A stretch of DNA of 64,000 bases from Perognathus longimembris pacificus (GCF_023159225.1 NC_063174.1:38103691-38167690), one strand, 5' to 3'. Shown: positions 36,465 through 46,604, numbered from the stretch's first letter. The notes: generated from the sequence alone by a model not told the origin. Program-made: numbers and translations.

Positions 36465-36528
36465 CTAAGGGTCCTCTAGTAAGATTAATTTCTTCCTCAG
36501 TGACCAAATAATCCACTCTCCCGTTCAT
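36465..36528 (-). CDS. SYNJ2BP: SYNJ2BP coding exon 1 (start codon)
   Basis: Read on the minus strand, this encodes the N-terminus MNGRVDYLVTEEEINLTRGP followed by a leucine codon and one extra base, and ends at a GT donor (GTAGGT). It is too short for most ORF scans. SYNJ2BP (OMP25) is a small tail-anchored protein of the outer mitochondrial membrane; its PDZ domain binds the C-terminus of synaptojanin-2 and, in published work, RRBP1 at ER-mitochondria contacts. The exon leaves phase 1 (64 nt = 21 codons + 1), which matches the GG that opens exon 2, so the join gives ...GP-L-GLGF. From memory the human protein has serine at that leucine position. The first ATG downstream of the CpG-rich promoter is used and gives the known N-terminus. 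Confidence 0.95.
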
Positions 36529-36730
36529 GGTTTACTGCTCCCCGGGATTCGCCTGAGGCTCGGCGGACGCGCCGCAGGGGTGAAGGTGAATCAAGCTCCG
36601 CGCCGAGACCCGTCCCGAGCTCAGCCCTTTCGGTTTCCACAGCCAGCGGACCGGAAAAGGAAGTCGCGGGCGCGCTAGGGATGCTGGGAGTGGTAGTTCG
36701 CAACTGGCGCTGCTGGCCTCTCTTACCTAC
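36529..36730 (-). promoter_or_regulatory. SYNJ2BP: SYNJ2BP promoter and 5' UTR
   Basis: The stretch just upstream of the start codon is GC-rich with many CpGs. It has an ETS-like pair CCGGAAAAGGAAGT (36,651-36,664, plus strand). At 36,678-36,697 it has GGGATGCTGGGAGTGGTAGT, whose reverse complement closely resembles the ZNF143/STAF element (ACTACAAYTCCCAGMATGC type). No TATA box is evident, so this looks like a broad housekeeping-type promoter. The transcription start cannot be fixed from sequence alone. Confidence 0.75.
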
Positions 36731-36984
36731 AGCCACTGGAGGGAGCCAGGAACATTTCCAGCTTACCACCAAAAGCAGATGGGAATGGGGGTGGGGGGTA
36801 GTCTCAGGGAGGGTAGTGCTGTTCTTTGATACTTGAGATGGCCATCTGGATTAACTGCATTTACACAAAAGGAAAACAAAACTTATGTGTTTCTGACAAG
36901 GATGTTCTTACATCTTGGAAGAAGGTATTAAGGATACCTCCACTGATGACAGGAGGTAAGGGACACTATCCTTCCTTGATATTT

Positions 36985-37480
36985 GTATTTCAAAGAATTG
37001 TGTTTCAGCTTCCTTAGTCAAATATTAGCTGACTGCAGCTGTATGGTTTTATTCCAGAACTTCTACACTGTTCCACTGATCTTTGGGATTGTTTTTGTGC
37101 TACTACCAAAGTGTTTTTGTTACGAACACTCTATAATACATTTTGAAGGCTGCTATTGTGGTACTTTCAGATATATTCTTTTTATTTACAACTTTTCTTA
37201 TCCAGTGTCTATAGTGCAACCATATGAAGTTTGGATTGACTTAGTTAATTCCATGAAAAATGTTATTGGAATTTTTAAAGGATATTGATTCTAAAAATTG
37301 CTTTTGGCAATATGGACATTTTCCGGATATTGACTCTGACAGTGCATGAGCATGGAATGTCCTTTCATCTTTTGATGTTTTCTTTAGTTTCTTTCTTCAT
37401 TCACAAAGAATCACTGTCAGCTTCCAATAGTAAAACCTACATATACCTCTTGGTCATGGGCAAGAAATGGTAGGAAACAG
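36985..37480 (-). mobile_element. Ancient L1 ORF2 fragment
   Basis: Plus-strand GCAATATGGACATTTTCCGG and GAGCATGGAATGTCCTTTC are the complement of a conserved ORF2 region (compare 47,900-47,960 in the young L1). Two open frames in it are decayed. Confidence 0.75.
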
Positions 37481-37619
37481 GTGTCAAAAATATAGACAAA
37501 ATGTAATGTAGGTAGCAATCACCCATTGCCCAGCTTTTGTATTCATCCTCTGATTTGATGGCTAACCCCAGCAAGAGGCCTTATTTGGAGAAAGAGATTT
37601 GATAGGAACTCTTCGTTAT

Positions 37620-37770
37620 TTAAAGAGAAAAGTTCTCAATGGGGGAGAATGAAGGGAGGGATGACATTGACCAAGAAGCACTGTACTCATAACCTGACTT
37701 ATGGAATTGTAAACCCTTTGTACAACAACTTAATAACAAACACAGCAACAAATAAAAATGAAAATGAAAA
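37620..37770 (+). mobile_element. L1 3'-end fragment
   Basis: G-rich tract, GATGACATTGACCAAGAAGC, TTGTACAACAACTTAATAAC and an A-rich AATAAA-containing end. Confidence 0.5.
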
Positions 37771-38900
37771 GAAAGCATTTCATACTTAGGATCTGGAAAT
37801 GAATTTGCCCTTACAATTGCTAAGACAGTTACCTGACACTTGAATCAGGCCCAGTCCTTTTCCCTTCAGTAGTTTTTCAAGTAGTGTCACCTATTATTAT
37901 CTTAGGCCAATTTAGACTGTGATCCTTCTAGAAACTTCTTTTGCACAGATGAGATTAAAGGCATAAACCACAACACTCAGCAAAAAGAATACAATCCTTA
38001 TTGCGATCTCTCTCTGCCCCACAGTGAACTATTACTAAAGTTATACTGCCTATTTCTTTCACTTAAATTGTATGATTTCAAACATTCAAAGCATTAAGAA
38101 GTGTTATATAATAGGTTCATTATGTGATGGTGTAATAGAGATATAGTGTCAATGATATTATAGAGGCACTATTCCAAATTTATGATAACCAAAAATATCA
38201 CAAATTATAAAGCAGCAGTGAGCACACACCCAAAGGACCCACTTTCCTTGGGTCCTGTGATCAATTTTAATTACGTCCAGTGAGGTCTAATCATTTCCAA
38301 ATATTAAAGAGTCCTTGAAATTCTAGAAGATTAAGACTTTTCTATAACTACATAGTAAGTAGGTGTCGGAACCATTACTGAAGCTCCAGATGGCTGTAAC
38401 ACAAAAGTTACTGAAAGTTTCCCATGCATATCTTTGGCAAATGCCACTCTTTATGCTTCTTTTACGCCAGCAAGCAAATGAGCAATAAAAATACATCACA
38501 CGAGTTCAAAACATGTCATAAACCTGTTAACATTAATATGGAATGCAATGTAAACATGGCACAGGGTATCTAGAAAAGTTTAGAACTAACCCTTTAAATA
38601 TGCACAAGCCTATTTGCAAGTCAATCTATCAGTTCCTATTTCATCTACAGGAGAGATGAAAGGAATATGAGGATAGTTTGGGGAATGCTCAGTGGTAGAG
38701 CAGTTGCCTGTCAAGAACAAGATAAAAAATAACGGGGGGACATTAGAGGTGAGGGAGGGGAAGGAAAAAAATGGAGGGGGAAGAAAAGTGAAGATAAAGA
38801 AAAGAAAGGAAAGAAGGAAGGGAAGGAAAAGCAAAGCTGAGAGGAGAGAAAAGAGAAGTGAGGTGAGGCTAAAGAAACCAAAATGGAACTGTGGAGTGAA
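37771..38900. other. Intergenic, between SYNJ2BP promoter and the ADAM units
   Basis: A B1-like scrap at about 37,910-37,982 and an ID-like scrap near 38,680-38,730, then a purine-rich GAAAGG/GGAAGG tract (38,740-38,870) that gives spurious low-complexity frames on both strands. Confidence 0.5.
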
Positions 38901-38936
38901 TTTAGACCCAAAGCCCCATTTTTAACCTCCCATGAT

Positions 38937-38942
38937 TTTATT
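38937..38942 (-). promoter_or_regulatory. Candidate poly(A) signal of ADAM copy A
   Basis: AATAAA on the minus strand, in a block homologous to the region after copy B (58,424-58,429); a relic in a pseudogene. Confidence 0.4.
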
Positions 38943-39407
38943 TCAAGAGGAGACCTCAGAATGAATAAGAACACTGTAGTTGTCATAGTGGGATGTATTA
39001 TTCCTTCCAGCTAGTGACAGTGTGAGTCCATAGTACAGTTTTAAGAATATTTACGGAAATGGCTGGGGGGTATTTTCTTCATTTTCAATTTTAACTATAT
39101 GTGTTGCGACAAATGTTATTACCAGTTGGAGTCCACCAATTATGATGGAAAGCAGCAAAAGCAGGAGACGAATTAAAATCAGAAGGACTGTTCTGGACAT
39201 ATGCAAGTATATGCTGGCTCGAAGATATTGTTGCCTGCCAGCAGGTAGACCACTATCTTCGCTACCTCCCTCTCCTTTCTCTTTACAGGTGGGTGGTTTC
39301 CAGCCAGGCATACAGTGATATTTGTGGTTGTTGTTGCACACTCATTTGTAATTGCATCTTCTCACATCACAGTCAAACTTCATATCAAGATGAGAAGTGC
39401 AATTCTT

Positions 39408-39611
39408 TTTTTTTTGGCCAGTCCTGGGCCTTGGACTCAGGGCCTGAGCACTGTCCCTGGCTTCTTCCCGCTCAAGGCTAGTAGCACTCTGCCACTTGAG
39501 CCACAGCGCCGCTTCTGGCCGTTTTCTGTATATGTGGTGCTGGGGAATCGAACCTAGGGCCTCGTGTATCCGAGGCAGGCACTCTTGCCACTAGGCTATA
39601 TCCCCAGCCCA
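39408..39611 (-). repeat. IDL-Geo SINE in ADAM copy A (Cys-rich/EGF part)
   Basis: 16-bp duplication GAGAAGTGCAATTCTT at 39,392-39,407 and 39,612-39,627. Absent at the matching site in ADAM copy B. Confidence 0.95.
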
Positions 39612-40355
39612 GAGAAGTGCAATTCTTAAAACAGAATCTACCTGGACCTCAGGTCAAACCACCCACTACCATACCCATTTCTGGCTGCTCTGTGCCAAAG
39701 TGTACATCATATCCAAAGCAATGGTGCTCTATTTGCTGATAATGGATGGTTAGATGGTGGAAAGTAGTGTGCTCCCCACCTTCTGGAAGAGCAGAAACAC
39801 CACTGCAGTGCAGCATGCCACACATGAAGTTTTCCTCCGAACATTGCAAAAGCAGAGGGCCCCCTCGTTGAGAAATCAACCCACAGTTTCCAAATCAGTC
39901 CCCAATCTTATTCAATTGTTTATAGCATTCTGCTGAAGCCTCTTTTATGTTGCGTCCAAAAAGGGCTTGGCACTGCAACTCACGGTCAGTGCAGTTTCCT
40001 CCCACACAAACAGCTTTTGGGGAACACAGGGGTCCATCCTAGATATAAGTGTCGTTTGGGCACTTCTCTGAATTTCCAGGACAGTATTCTTTCAGATCCC
40101 AAATACCCACTATGTCTCTGCAAACAGTTCCAGCAGGAATGAATTTACAGTCCTGGCAGCAGTCTCCCGAATCACACTGGGTGCCCTTCGTGAAGAAGCA
40201 GTCCGTCCCACAACACTTATCACTGGCGCATTCTTTGAAGGAACCGCAGTCACAGTCCTCCATTTGACCTAAGATCTTGTCTCCACAACAAGGAGCTACA
40301 TAACGAAAACTTTCAGCTCCCACATACAAATGTCCCATTTAAGAACCCATGCCCA

Positions 40356-40560
40356 GGGGCTGGGGATATGGCCTAGTGGCAAGAGTGCCTGCCTCATATA
40401 CATGAGGTCCTGGGTTCGATTCCCCAGCACCACATATACAGAAAATGGCCAGAAGTGGCGCTGTGGCTCAAGTGGCAGAGTGCTAACCTTGAGCAAAAAA
40501 GAAGCCAGGGACAGTGCTCAGGCCCTGAGTCCAGGCCCCAGGACTGGCCAAAAAAAAAAA
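40356..40560 (+). repeat. IDL-Geo SINE in ADAM copy A (metalloprotease/disintegrin junction)
   Basis: Left repeat AAGAACCCATGCCC at 40,341-40,354; right repeat AAGAACCCATGCCT at 40,561-40,574. The latter is also the left duplication of the U8 retrocopy. Confidence 0.95.
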
Positions 40561-40576
40561 AAGAACCCATGCCTGG

Positions 40577-40731
40577 ATCATCAGGTAGGATAATCCTTAC
40601 CTGTTACTCCTTCGGGAGGGCAGATAGAATATGATGATTGGAGCTCGCATGACTTGTGATTAAGGTCTCCGTAAGGTCTGGGACTTTCAACACCCCGGTT
40701 GCTCCTGATTCTTAAAATAAAATTTAAAAAA
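40577..40731 (+). pseudogene. U8 snoRNA (SNORD118) retropseudogene
   Basis: The sequence beginning ATCATCAGGTAGGATAATCC follows the U8 box C/D snoRNA from its 5' end, with a box C-like TGATGAT at 40,632-40,638 and a box D CTGA at 40,705-40,708. It is followed by an A-rich tail (40,714-40,731). It is flanked by the direct repeat AAGAACCCATGCCTG at 40,561-40,575 and 40,731-40,745. U8 guides maturation of 5.8S/28S rRNA. This copy has several substitutions relative to the human U8 I remember, an A tail and target-site duplications, so it is an L1-mobilised retrocopy inside the ADAM pseudogene, not a working gene. It is absent from ADAM copy B. Confidence 0.88.
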
Positions 40732-41544
40732 AGAACCCATGCCTGTACTGCCAGGAAAGAACAATTGCTAAATGTATCTTGAAGATCTGGAAAAGGTGTC
40801 ATGACACAATGGGTTCTTCGAAAACACATATGATGAGGTGAGTCATGGTGCATATTAAATCGATGTCCTAATGTGTGTGCTATCATAGTAGCAGCCAAAA
40901 AAGATGAAATTTTCTTGCAGACACATACAATACCGACTACCTCCCATTGCACATCGCTCCCTGAAGAGAATAATGACTCTTTCCTGCGATCAGTTGTCCT
41001 GCTAAAAGCGCTGCACTACTATGATTAATTCTATTTTGCCATATATCATACACCCATCTCCCAAAGGTTCTTAAGCTAAGTGCATTGCCATTTCCAAACT
41101 GACACGTTCCACAATATCCCATAGTAACACCAGATGTACACGAATATTAAAAGCAGTTGGTTTGTAAATGGTATTTATAATGCTATTTATAATCAGTACA
41201 TGCTCCAGCACAAGGGTGTGATTTTTGAAGTAGTTGAGGTAGGAATAAGAAATGATGTACTGTATTCTCGTATATTTTGGATCCTCCACAAATAAAAGGT
41301 GCCTGCTCTAGGACATTCAGACAGTTCGATATCTTCAACTATGGTTTTATTTCTTCCTCTCCAATGTCACACCGTTGGCTGGCCTCTCCTCTCTCTTCTG
41401 CCACGAGCATAGAAATCACATGCTCAAATTTCGAAGAGGTCTCCAACGGTTTGATTTCATAGGTGAAGTCATCCACCTGTATCCTTCCACGCAGACCTCC
41501 ATGGCAGGTGTCCAGTGTAGCCAGCGATCCAGGAACCCCTTCTA

Positions 41545-41763
41545 TTTCTTTTTTTTTTTTCTTTTTTTGGCCAGTCCTGGGCCTTGGACTCAGGGCCTGA
41601 GCACTGTCCCTGGCTTCCTTTTTGCTCAATGCTAGCACTCTGCCACTTGAGCCACAGCGCCACTTCTGGCCATTTCTGTATATGTGGTGTTGGGGAATCG
41701 AACCCAGGGCCTCATGTATACGAGGCAAGCTCTCTCGCCACTAGGCCATATCTCCAGCTCCCC
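41545..41763 (-). repeat. IDL-Geo SINE in ADAM copy A (prodomain)
   Basis: Duplication AGGAACCCCTTCTA (41,531-41,544) and AGGGACCCCTTCTA (41,764-41,777); copy B has the uninterrupted site. Confidence 0.95.
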
Positions 41764-42130
41764 AGGGACCCCTTCTAGGTAGCTGTAGTAGTAACAGTCT
41801 CCAGGGATAAAGGGATAGTCCTCCTGCATGCCTCCTTGGGTGTTGTCAGTAATGACAGGTAAATGTCTGGGGAGCAAGTTCTTCTTGCGTTTCATATGCA
41901 GCACATGTCTTTGACCCCGGAAGCGCATGCTGTAGGAGAGCTGGTCTGGTGTCTTGCTTCCACCCTTTGCTATGGGGCACCTTCCTGGGGATGACAACCT
42001 CAGAGGAAGTGAGGCGCCACCCGGTGGGTCATTGGAGCAGAAGCAGGGGACAGGTGAATCCAGAGAACAGGCAGACAGAGAGCTCCAGGCAGAAGGCCCT
42101 GGGCCCAGGATGACCTCATGAGGAAGGGAG

Positions 42131-42856
42131 TTCTGGGCCAAAGCAAGTGCAGTCAGATGTCAGGCAGGCTAGACTATCCCTAGGACATCAAGAGTCCCAT
42201 CAGGCTGGCCAGGAGCAGCGCAGACTGAGGCTGAAGGCTTTCAGCAGCTCCTGAGGTATAAAGGGAGGGTTAGTCTATGACATTAAAATGCTGGGCTCCA
42301 CAGTGATGTAGAGGGGTGGGGAGAGCCTAGGGAAGAAAACAGCTATTTGGAAAAGGGTATAGATTGAATCTGAAAATCCTAGGGCTTGAGGGAAGTCACC
42401 AAGTTAGGGGACAGTTCAACTTTATGTCAGACAGAAATTCTTTTCCAAAAGCCATATGACAAAAAGATTATTTTATACTTTACTAAGGATTGAGTACTGA
42501 AGACAGAAACTCTAAACAATAGCAATGTGGCTGTTCCTCCTTTCAGGAATGTATAGGGGACAAATGGTATTCACAGAAATTGAACCAAGTTTGAGACTAT
42601 TGGATGAATAGAATACTAAAGAGCACGAAAAAGAAACCTTGCTGGAGAACAAGAGTTGATTTTCATGTTCAGCCTGACCTATCCCATGACATTCATTTTC
42701 AGTCCTAGGAACTTATACCCACACACTCATCTACAAATGTTCAGAAGAGCTTAATCCTGCCTTTATTCCTATGTGTATCAACTGCATCCTATGAACCTAG
42801 CATTTAACAGGTGATAGACACACTGATTCATCCAAGGTCCCTGAGATGTTCCTCCC
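42131..42856. other. Upstream flank of ADAM copy A
   Basis: Almost identical to 60,768-61,515, including the TATA-like motif; 14-15 bases near 42,413 are missing relative to unit B. Confidence 0.5.
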
Positions 42857-42896
42857 TCCCTCTCTCTCTGTCTCTGTCTCTCTCTGTCTCTCTCTC

Positions 42897-43470
42897 ATTG
42901 ATTAATTTATTGTCAAAGTGATATACAGAGGGGTTACAGTTTCACGTGTAAGCCAGTGAATACATTTCTTATCAAACTTGTTACCTCCTCCTTCATTTTC
43001 CTCCCCTCTGCCCCCTCCCCAATTCCCCCGCCCCCAGTTGTACACTTGGTTTACACAAATAGTTTTGTAAGGGTTGCTGTTGCAATGGTTCATCTTTGAT
43101 CCCTTGTCACTCCATATTAATGTTCTTCTTCCCTTCCCTACTTCCCATAAATGTATATACAATGCCCATGTTACCAAAATGAGTTATTGTAACATCAGAG
43201 GTAAAACCATGTCTCTATCAGAAAGACATTGCCCATTCCTAATGAAATGGAAACACTTGGAAAGTATCATACTAACTGAAGTGAGCCAGACCCACATTGG
43301 TGGTAAGTAGTACATGTCTAGGATAGACCTAGCAGATCAAGGTTATGGAAATAAGTGGTGAATCACTGTTGTTATGTTTAACCTACCATGTGAAATTATG
43401 TCTTTTATTTTGTCTTTCTTCCCCATGGTTTTACCCCTGATATCGTACCTCTCTTTTAACATGAAAACGT
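42897..43470. mobile_element. L1 fragment with 5' inversion (unit A)
   Basis: 42,897-43,150 is an L1 3' end on the minus strand (tail replaced by a GA-rich repeat at 42,857-42,896). From about 43,160 the sequence reads as ORF2 C-terminus plus start of the 3' UTR on the plus strand (CPFLMKWKHLESIILTEVSQ). Head-to-head arrangement as produced by twin priming. Shared with unit B, so older than the duplication. Confidence 0.8.
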
Positions 43471-43899
43471 AGCCAAGGTCCTTGAGATGTTCGTCCCTTT
43501 TAACATGAAAACTTCCTAATAAAGGAAAGTGCAGGGCTGATTCTCACAGATATTATTTGTAGAGAAAGTACACGGGCCAAATGAAGTGAGTATTTATGCA
43601 TGATTTTATTTGGAGGAAGTTCTAGGGTACTTCAAACAATTCTATGGAATTAATAATTGTAAGATTGGTAGTGCCCTAAGGTGGGTTTGGTGGAATAGGG
43701 CATGAAGGGTCCCTTCTGTATGCAGGAAACAATCAACCATTTTCACTGACATGGTGATTTCAACAGCAAACTCATCACAAAGTGTAATAGAAACAGAGAC
43801 CTAAATAGGCTCACCACTCTAGTTGTTTCTCAGTTACTAAACAGGATGCATTCAATCGTGTGCCTTTTTTATTTCATGGAATCGTTTCAGGATTATTGG

Positions 43900-44335
43900 T
43901 AATAGTTGCTCTTTGATCATCTAAAGAATTTGATTGTGGATCCATCTTTCCTGGGCTTTTCTTGGTTGAGAGACTGCTTCTATCTCATTGCTGGTTATAG
44001 CTCTGTTGAATTGCTTTATATCACCTTAGTCAGTTTGGCAACTCATGTGCATGTAGGAATTGATTCATTTCTCAGGATTTTCTAGCTTATTTGAAAATAA
44101 TTCCTTTAAATATTTGCTCAGGATCTTTTGGCTTTCATTGGTAATTATATTTACTTTTTCATCTCTAATTTTGTTGGTTTGAATTGGGTCTTGCCTTTCT
44201 TGGAATTAAATTAGGTTAGAAATTAGCAGTTTTTTGCAGAGCCATTTTCATTGATCACTTGTATACTTTTTGTGGTATCTTGTTATAGATTCTGCCCCAA
44301 GTTTTATTATGTCAGTCTGAGACACACACATTTTT
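43900..44335 (-). mobile_element. Ancient L1 ORF2 fragment (unit A)
   Basis: Plus-strand CTCATTGCTGGTTATAGCTC and CTCTAATTTTGTTGGTTTGA complement the linker between L1 endonuclease and reverse transcriptase. Paralogue in unit B. Confidence 0.7.
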
Positions 44336-44364
44336 CAGACACACATTTTACTTATTTGTTTATT

Positions 44365-44480
44365 TATCTATTTATTTCCAATGGTCCTGGAGCTTGAAAT
44401 CTGTGACTAGGTACTGCCCCTGACTATTTTGCTTAAGGCTAGGTCTCTACTACTTGAGCCACAGCTCCACGTCCAGCTTA
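44365..44480 (-). repeat. Geo monomer, old (unit A)
   Basis: CTGGAGCTTGAAATCTGTGA ... CTACTTGAGCCACAGCTCCA, reverse, without partner half. Unit B copy at about 63,030-63,142. Confidence 0.7.
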
Positions 44481-44494
44481 AAAATTGTCATTAA

Positions 44495-44698
44495 GGGGCT
44501 GGGGACATGGCCTAGTGGCAAGAGTGCTTGCCTTGTATACATGAGGCCCTGGGTTCAAATCCCCAGCACCACATATACAGAAAACGGCCAGAAGTTGCGC
44601 TGTGGCAGTGGCAGAGTGCTAGCCTTGAGCAAAAAAAAGAAGCCAGGGACAGTGCTCAGGCCCTGAGTCAAAGCCCCAGGACTGTCCAAAAAAAAAAA
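44495..44698 (+). repeat. IDL-Geo SINE present only in unit A
   Basis: Duplication TGTCATTAA at 44,486-44,494 and 44,699-44,707. Unit B keeps the empty site (AAAATTGTCATTAAAAG near 63,142). Confidence 0.96.
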
Positions 44699-44707
44699 TG
44701 TCATTAA

Positions 44708-45836
44708 AAGGTGATGTGCAGAGTCCTTAGTTGTATAAGTCAGGTAAAGAGTTGATTTCTTTTTTGGACACTGTCAACACTTCCCTTGTTCTCTTCCAGT
44801 TTTTCTTTTCCATCCCCATGCCCAAGTTGTACAGGTAAGTTTAAACCTAAAGGATAGTATCTAGTGAGTACCACTGTGGCACTTATTCCCCCTTTGCCCC
44901 TCCATTTTGGTGCCTCCATTGCCCTCCCAGAGACAGAAAAATGAACAAACTAGACAAAAAGAAAAAGAAAGAAAAACAGCAAAGAAGGAACAAATCTTGT
45001 TTCCATTTCCTGGAGCAGGCACATTCTTCTTCAAAGGTTTTCATCCAGCATTAGAATAACTCACCTGTCTTTGGTATGATGTCCCCTAAAGAAATGATAT
45101 GATGTCCCCTAAAGAAATGATATGATGTCCCCTAAAGAAATCCACAGACTGAAGTCACAGTGGTTCTATTAATAGTTTTCCATGCTGATGAGGCAGGAGT
45201 AGTGTGACTTGGTAGTTCATGGAGAAAATCATGAAATGACATGTATTCAGAGGTGAAAATGACTCAGAGACAGGCCATTTTATTGGCATTTTTAGGCATT
45301 CAGTGATCACAGACATTGTGGGATATTTGGAGCCCACAGAGGTATATAGGAAGTGTTGCCCAAGAGATGGAGGCAATATTTTCTATTCACCTCTATGAGC
45401 TCTTAAAGCAAACATACCATAATCATAAAAGAATATGCTACCTATATGTTGATTGATAACGAAGATGGTCTGCACTGAGTTGAGACCAAATAATTAAGTA
45501 ACCTTGCTATGGGATCAAGCTGTGGTGCTAAGATAAACCATCATTTGTCCCATAAAGTTTTGATCTTTATCTTTCTTTCTATGGATGTATTGAAAGTAGG
45601 AAAACAAGCAACATTGAATTTTAGTACAGACTTGTGGTACTCTGAAGTAAATAGATGACATGCATTTTTGAACAAATGCCTTGAGTAAAATGATTCCAAG
45701 GAGCAAGTATCCTAAAATGTCTAGTGTATGTTAGGTGCCGATTTTCCTCTCAAATCATAGGATCTGACATGCTTGATATGTCAGAGTGTCAGAATGCCAG
45801 CAGAGGAACAATATGTTCGGTTTTGTTCTATTTTTG
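44708..45836. other. Unit A right flank, unassigned
   Basis: Nearly identical to 63,155-64,000. The open frames at 45,155 and 63,603 are the same conserved duplicate and have no domain. From 45,554 on there is no counterpart in the window. Confidence 0.6.
45075..45140. repeat. 23-bp tandem repeat, about 2.8 copies (unit A)
   Basis: Unit TATGATGTCCCCTAAAGAAA plus TGA; same copy number in unit B at 63,523-63,588. Confidence 0.95.
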
Positions 45837-46034
45837 GGTTGGGGTTCTTTTTTTATTTTTTTATTTTATTTATTAATTGAACACAAATTTTTTGACAAGG
45901 TGTTGTGCAAAAAGGGTACAGTTACATAGTAGGGCAGTGTGTACATTTCTTGTGATATCTTACGCCCTGTTTTTCTATCCCTTCTCTAGGTCAGGTAGAG
46001 ATATATACAATATACAATGTATCAAGAACATATA

Positions 46035-46239
46035 GGGGCTGGGGATATAGCCTAGTGGCAAGAGTGCCTGCCTCGTGTATCCGAGGGCCCTAGGTTCGAT
46101 TCCCCAGCACCACATATACAGAAAACGGCCAGAAGCGGGGCTCGGCTCAAGTGGCAGAGTGCTAGCCTTGAGCGGGAAGAAGCCAGGGACCATGCTCAGG
46201 CCCTGAGTCCAAGGCCCAGGACTGGCCAAAAAAAAAAAA
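46035..46239 (+). repeat. IDL-Geo SINE in L1 3' UTR
   Basis: Duplication AAGAACATATA at 46,024-46,034 and 46,240-46,250. The L1 at 19,258 lacks it, so it arrived after the L1. Confidence 0.95.
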
Positions 46240-46604
46240 AAGAACATATACAGTAGCCACGTGGCCACGCCCAAGAAAGTTCGCCTAGGGCTTTAAATGT
46301 AATGTCGATATTAGACCATATGTCGACAGTAGTCTTATATGAACGTACATACATAGCTTTTGAGCTATTGTATTCTCCTTAGAGGTCAATTTTTGACCTT
46401 TATATGTTGAGTAGTTGTTTGGTTTTAGTTACATACTGTTGGGTCGCTGCCCCAATCCTATTTGACAAGCAGTTTTTGGTTTCACAGACTTGGTCTCTAC
46501 TGTCTCCCCGTCTCCCTTTGTTAACAGTCATATATCAGGGAGATCATGCCCCTTTGTTTTCTATGTTCTAGGCTTGTCTCGCTCAACATTATTTGTTCAA
46601 GTTC

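Larger units (their letters stand above)
36180..36730. other. SYNJ2BP: CpG island spanning exon 1
   Basis: CpG-dense, GC-rich stretch that contrasts with the AT-rich surroundings. It starts just after a SINE tail, covers the first 280 bases of intron 1, exon 1 and the promoter, and ends near 36,730. Open frames here on both strands are by-products of base composition. It marks the only obvious active promoter in the window. Confidence 0.85.
39051..42130 (-). pseudogene. ADAM4/20/21-type pseudogene, copy A, broken by retroinsertions
   Basis: Collinear paralogue of the ADAM at 58,556-60,767, recognisable from signal peptide (near 42,110) through prodomain, metalloprotease, disintegrin, Cys-rich, EGF-like and transmembrane parts. 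It is interrupted by SINEs at 39,408-39,611, 40,356-40,560 and 41,545-41,763 and a U8 retrocopy at 40,577-40,731. Other lesions: frame changes between the signal peptide and prodomain (near 41,960-42,045), a CAG-to-TAG stop at 40,039-40,041, and a Cys-to-Trp change in the disintegrin loop (IVGIWDL). The zinc motif reads HTLGHRFNMHHD (40,842-40,877), with threonine for the catalytic glutamate. The prodomain frame is open exactly where the other copy is shifted. The C-terminus keeps a hydrophobic segment but runs on to a different, longer tail. Clearly non-coding as a whole protein. Confidence 0.93.
38900..45553. repeat. Segmental duplication, unit A
   Basis: Aligns in the same orientation with 58,390-64,000. 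The unit comprises the ADAM copy, its upstream flank, a shared twin-primed L1 fragment, a shared ancient L1 piece, a SINE monomer and a 23-bp tandem repeat. Unit A is about 1 kb longer, mainly because of three SINEs and a U8 retrocopy in the ADAM plus one SINE at 44,495. The left end is approximate; the right end is set by where the window stops in unit B. Confidence 0.93.

Noticed and set aside
36238..36479. Overlapping open frames in the CpG island
   Set aside because: GC-rich sequence lacks stop codons on several frames at once; no homology or conserved codon pattern.
38692..38986. Lysine/arginine-rich and Phe/Ser-rich frames on opposite strands
   Set aside because: By-products of a polypurine tract.
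40577..40731. Functional U8 snoRNA gene
   Set aside because: A-rich tail, target-site duplications, substitutions and no snRNA-type promoter upstream.
45075..45140. CRISPR-like or regulatory direct repeats
   Set aside because: Contiguous 23-bp tandem repeat without spacers, in a mammalian genome; duplicated passively with the unit.
45155..45376. 73-residue open frame conserved in both units (also 63,603-63,824)
   Set aside because: Conservation is explained by the recent duplication; the whole surrounding DNA is equally identical and no domain is seen.
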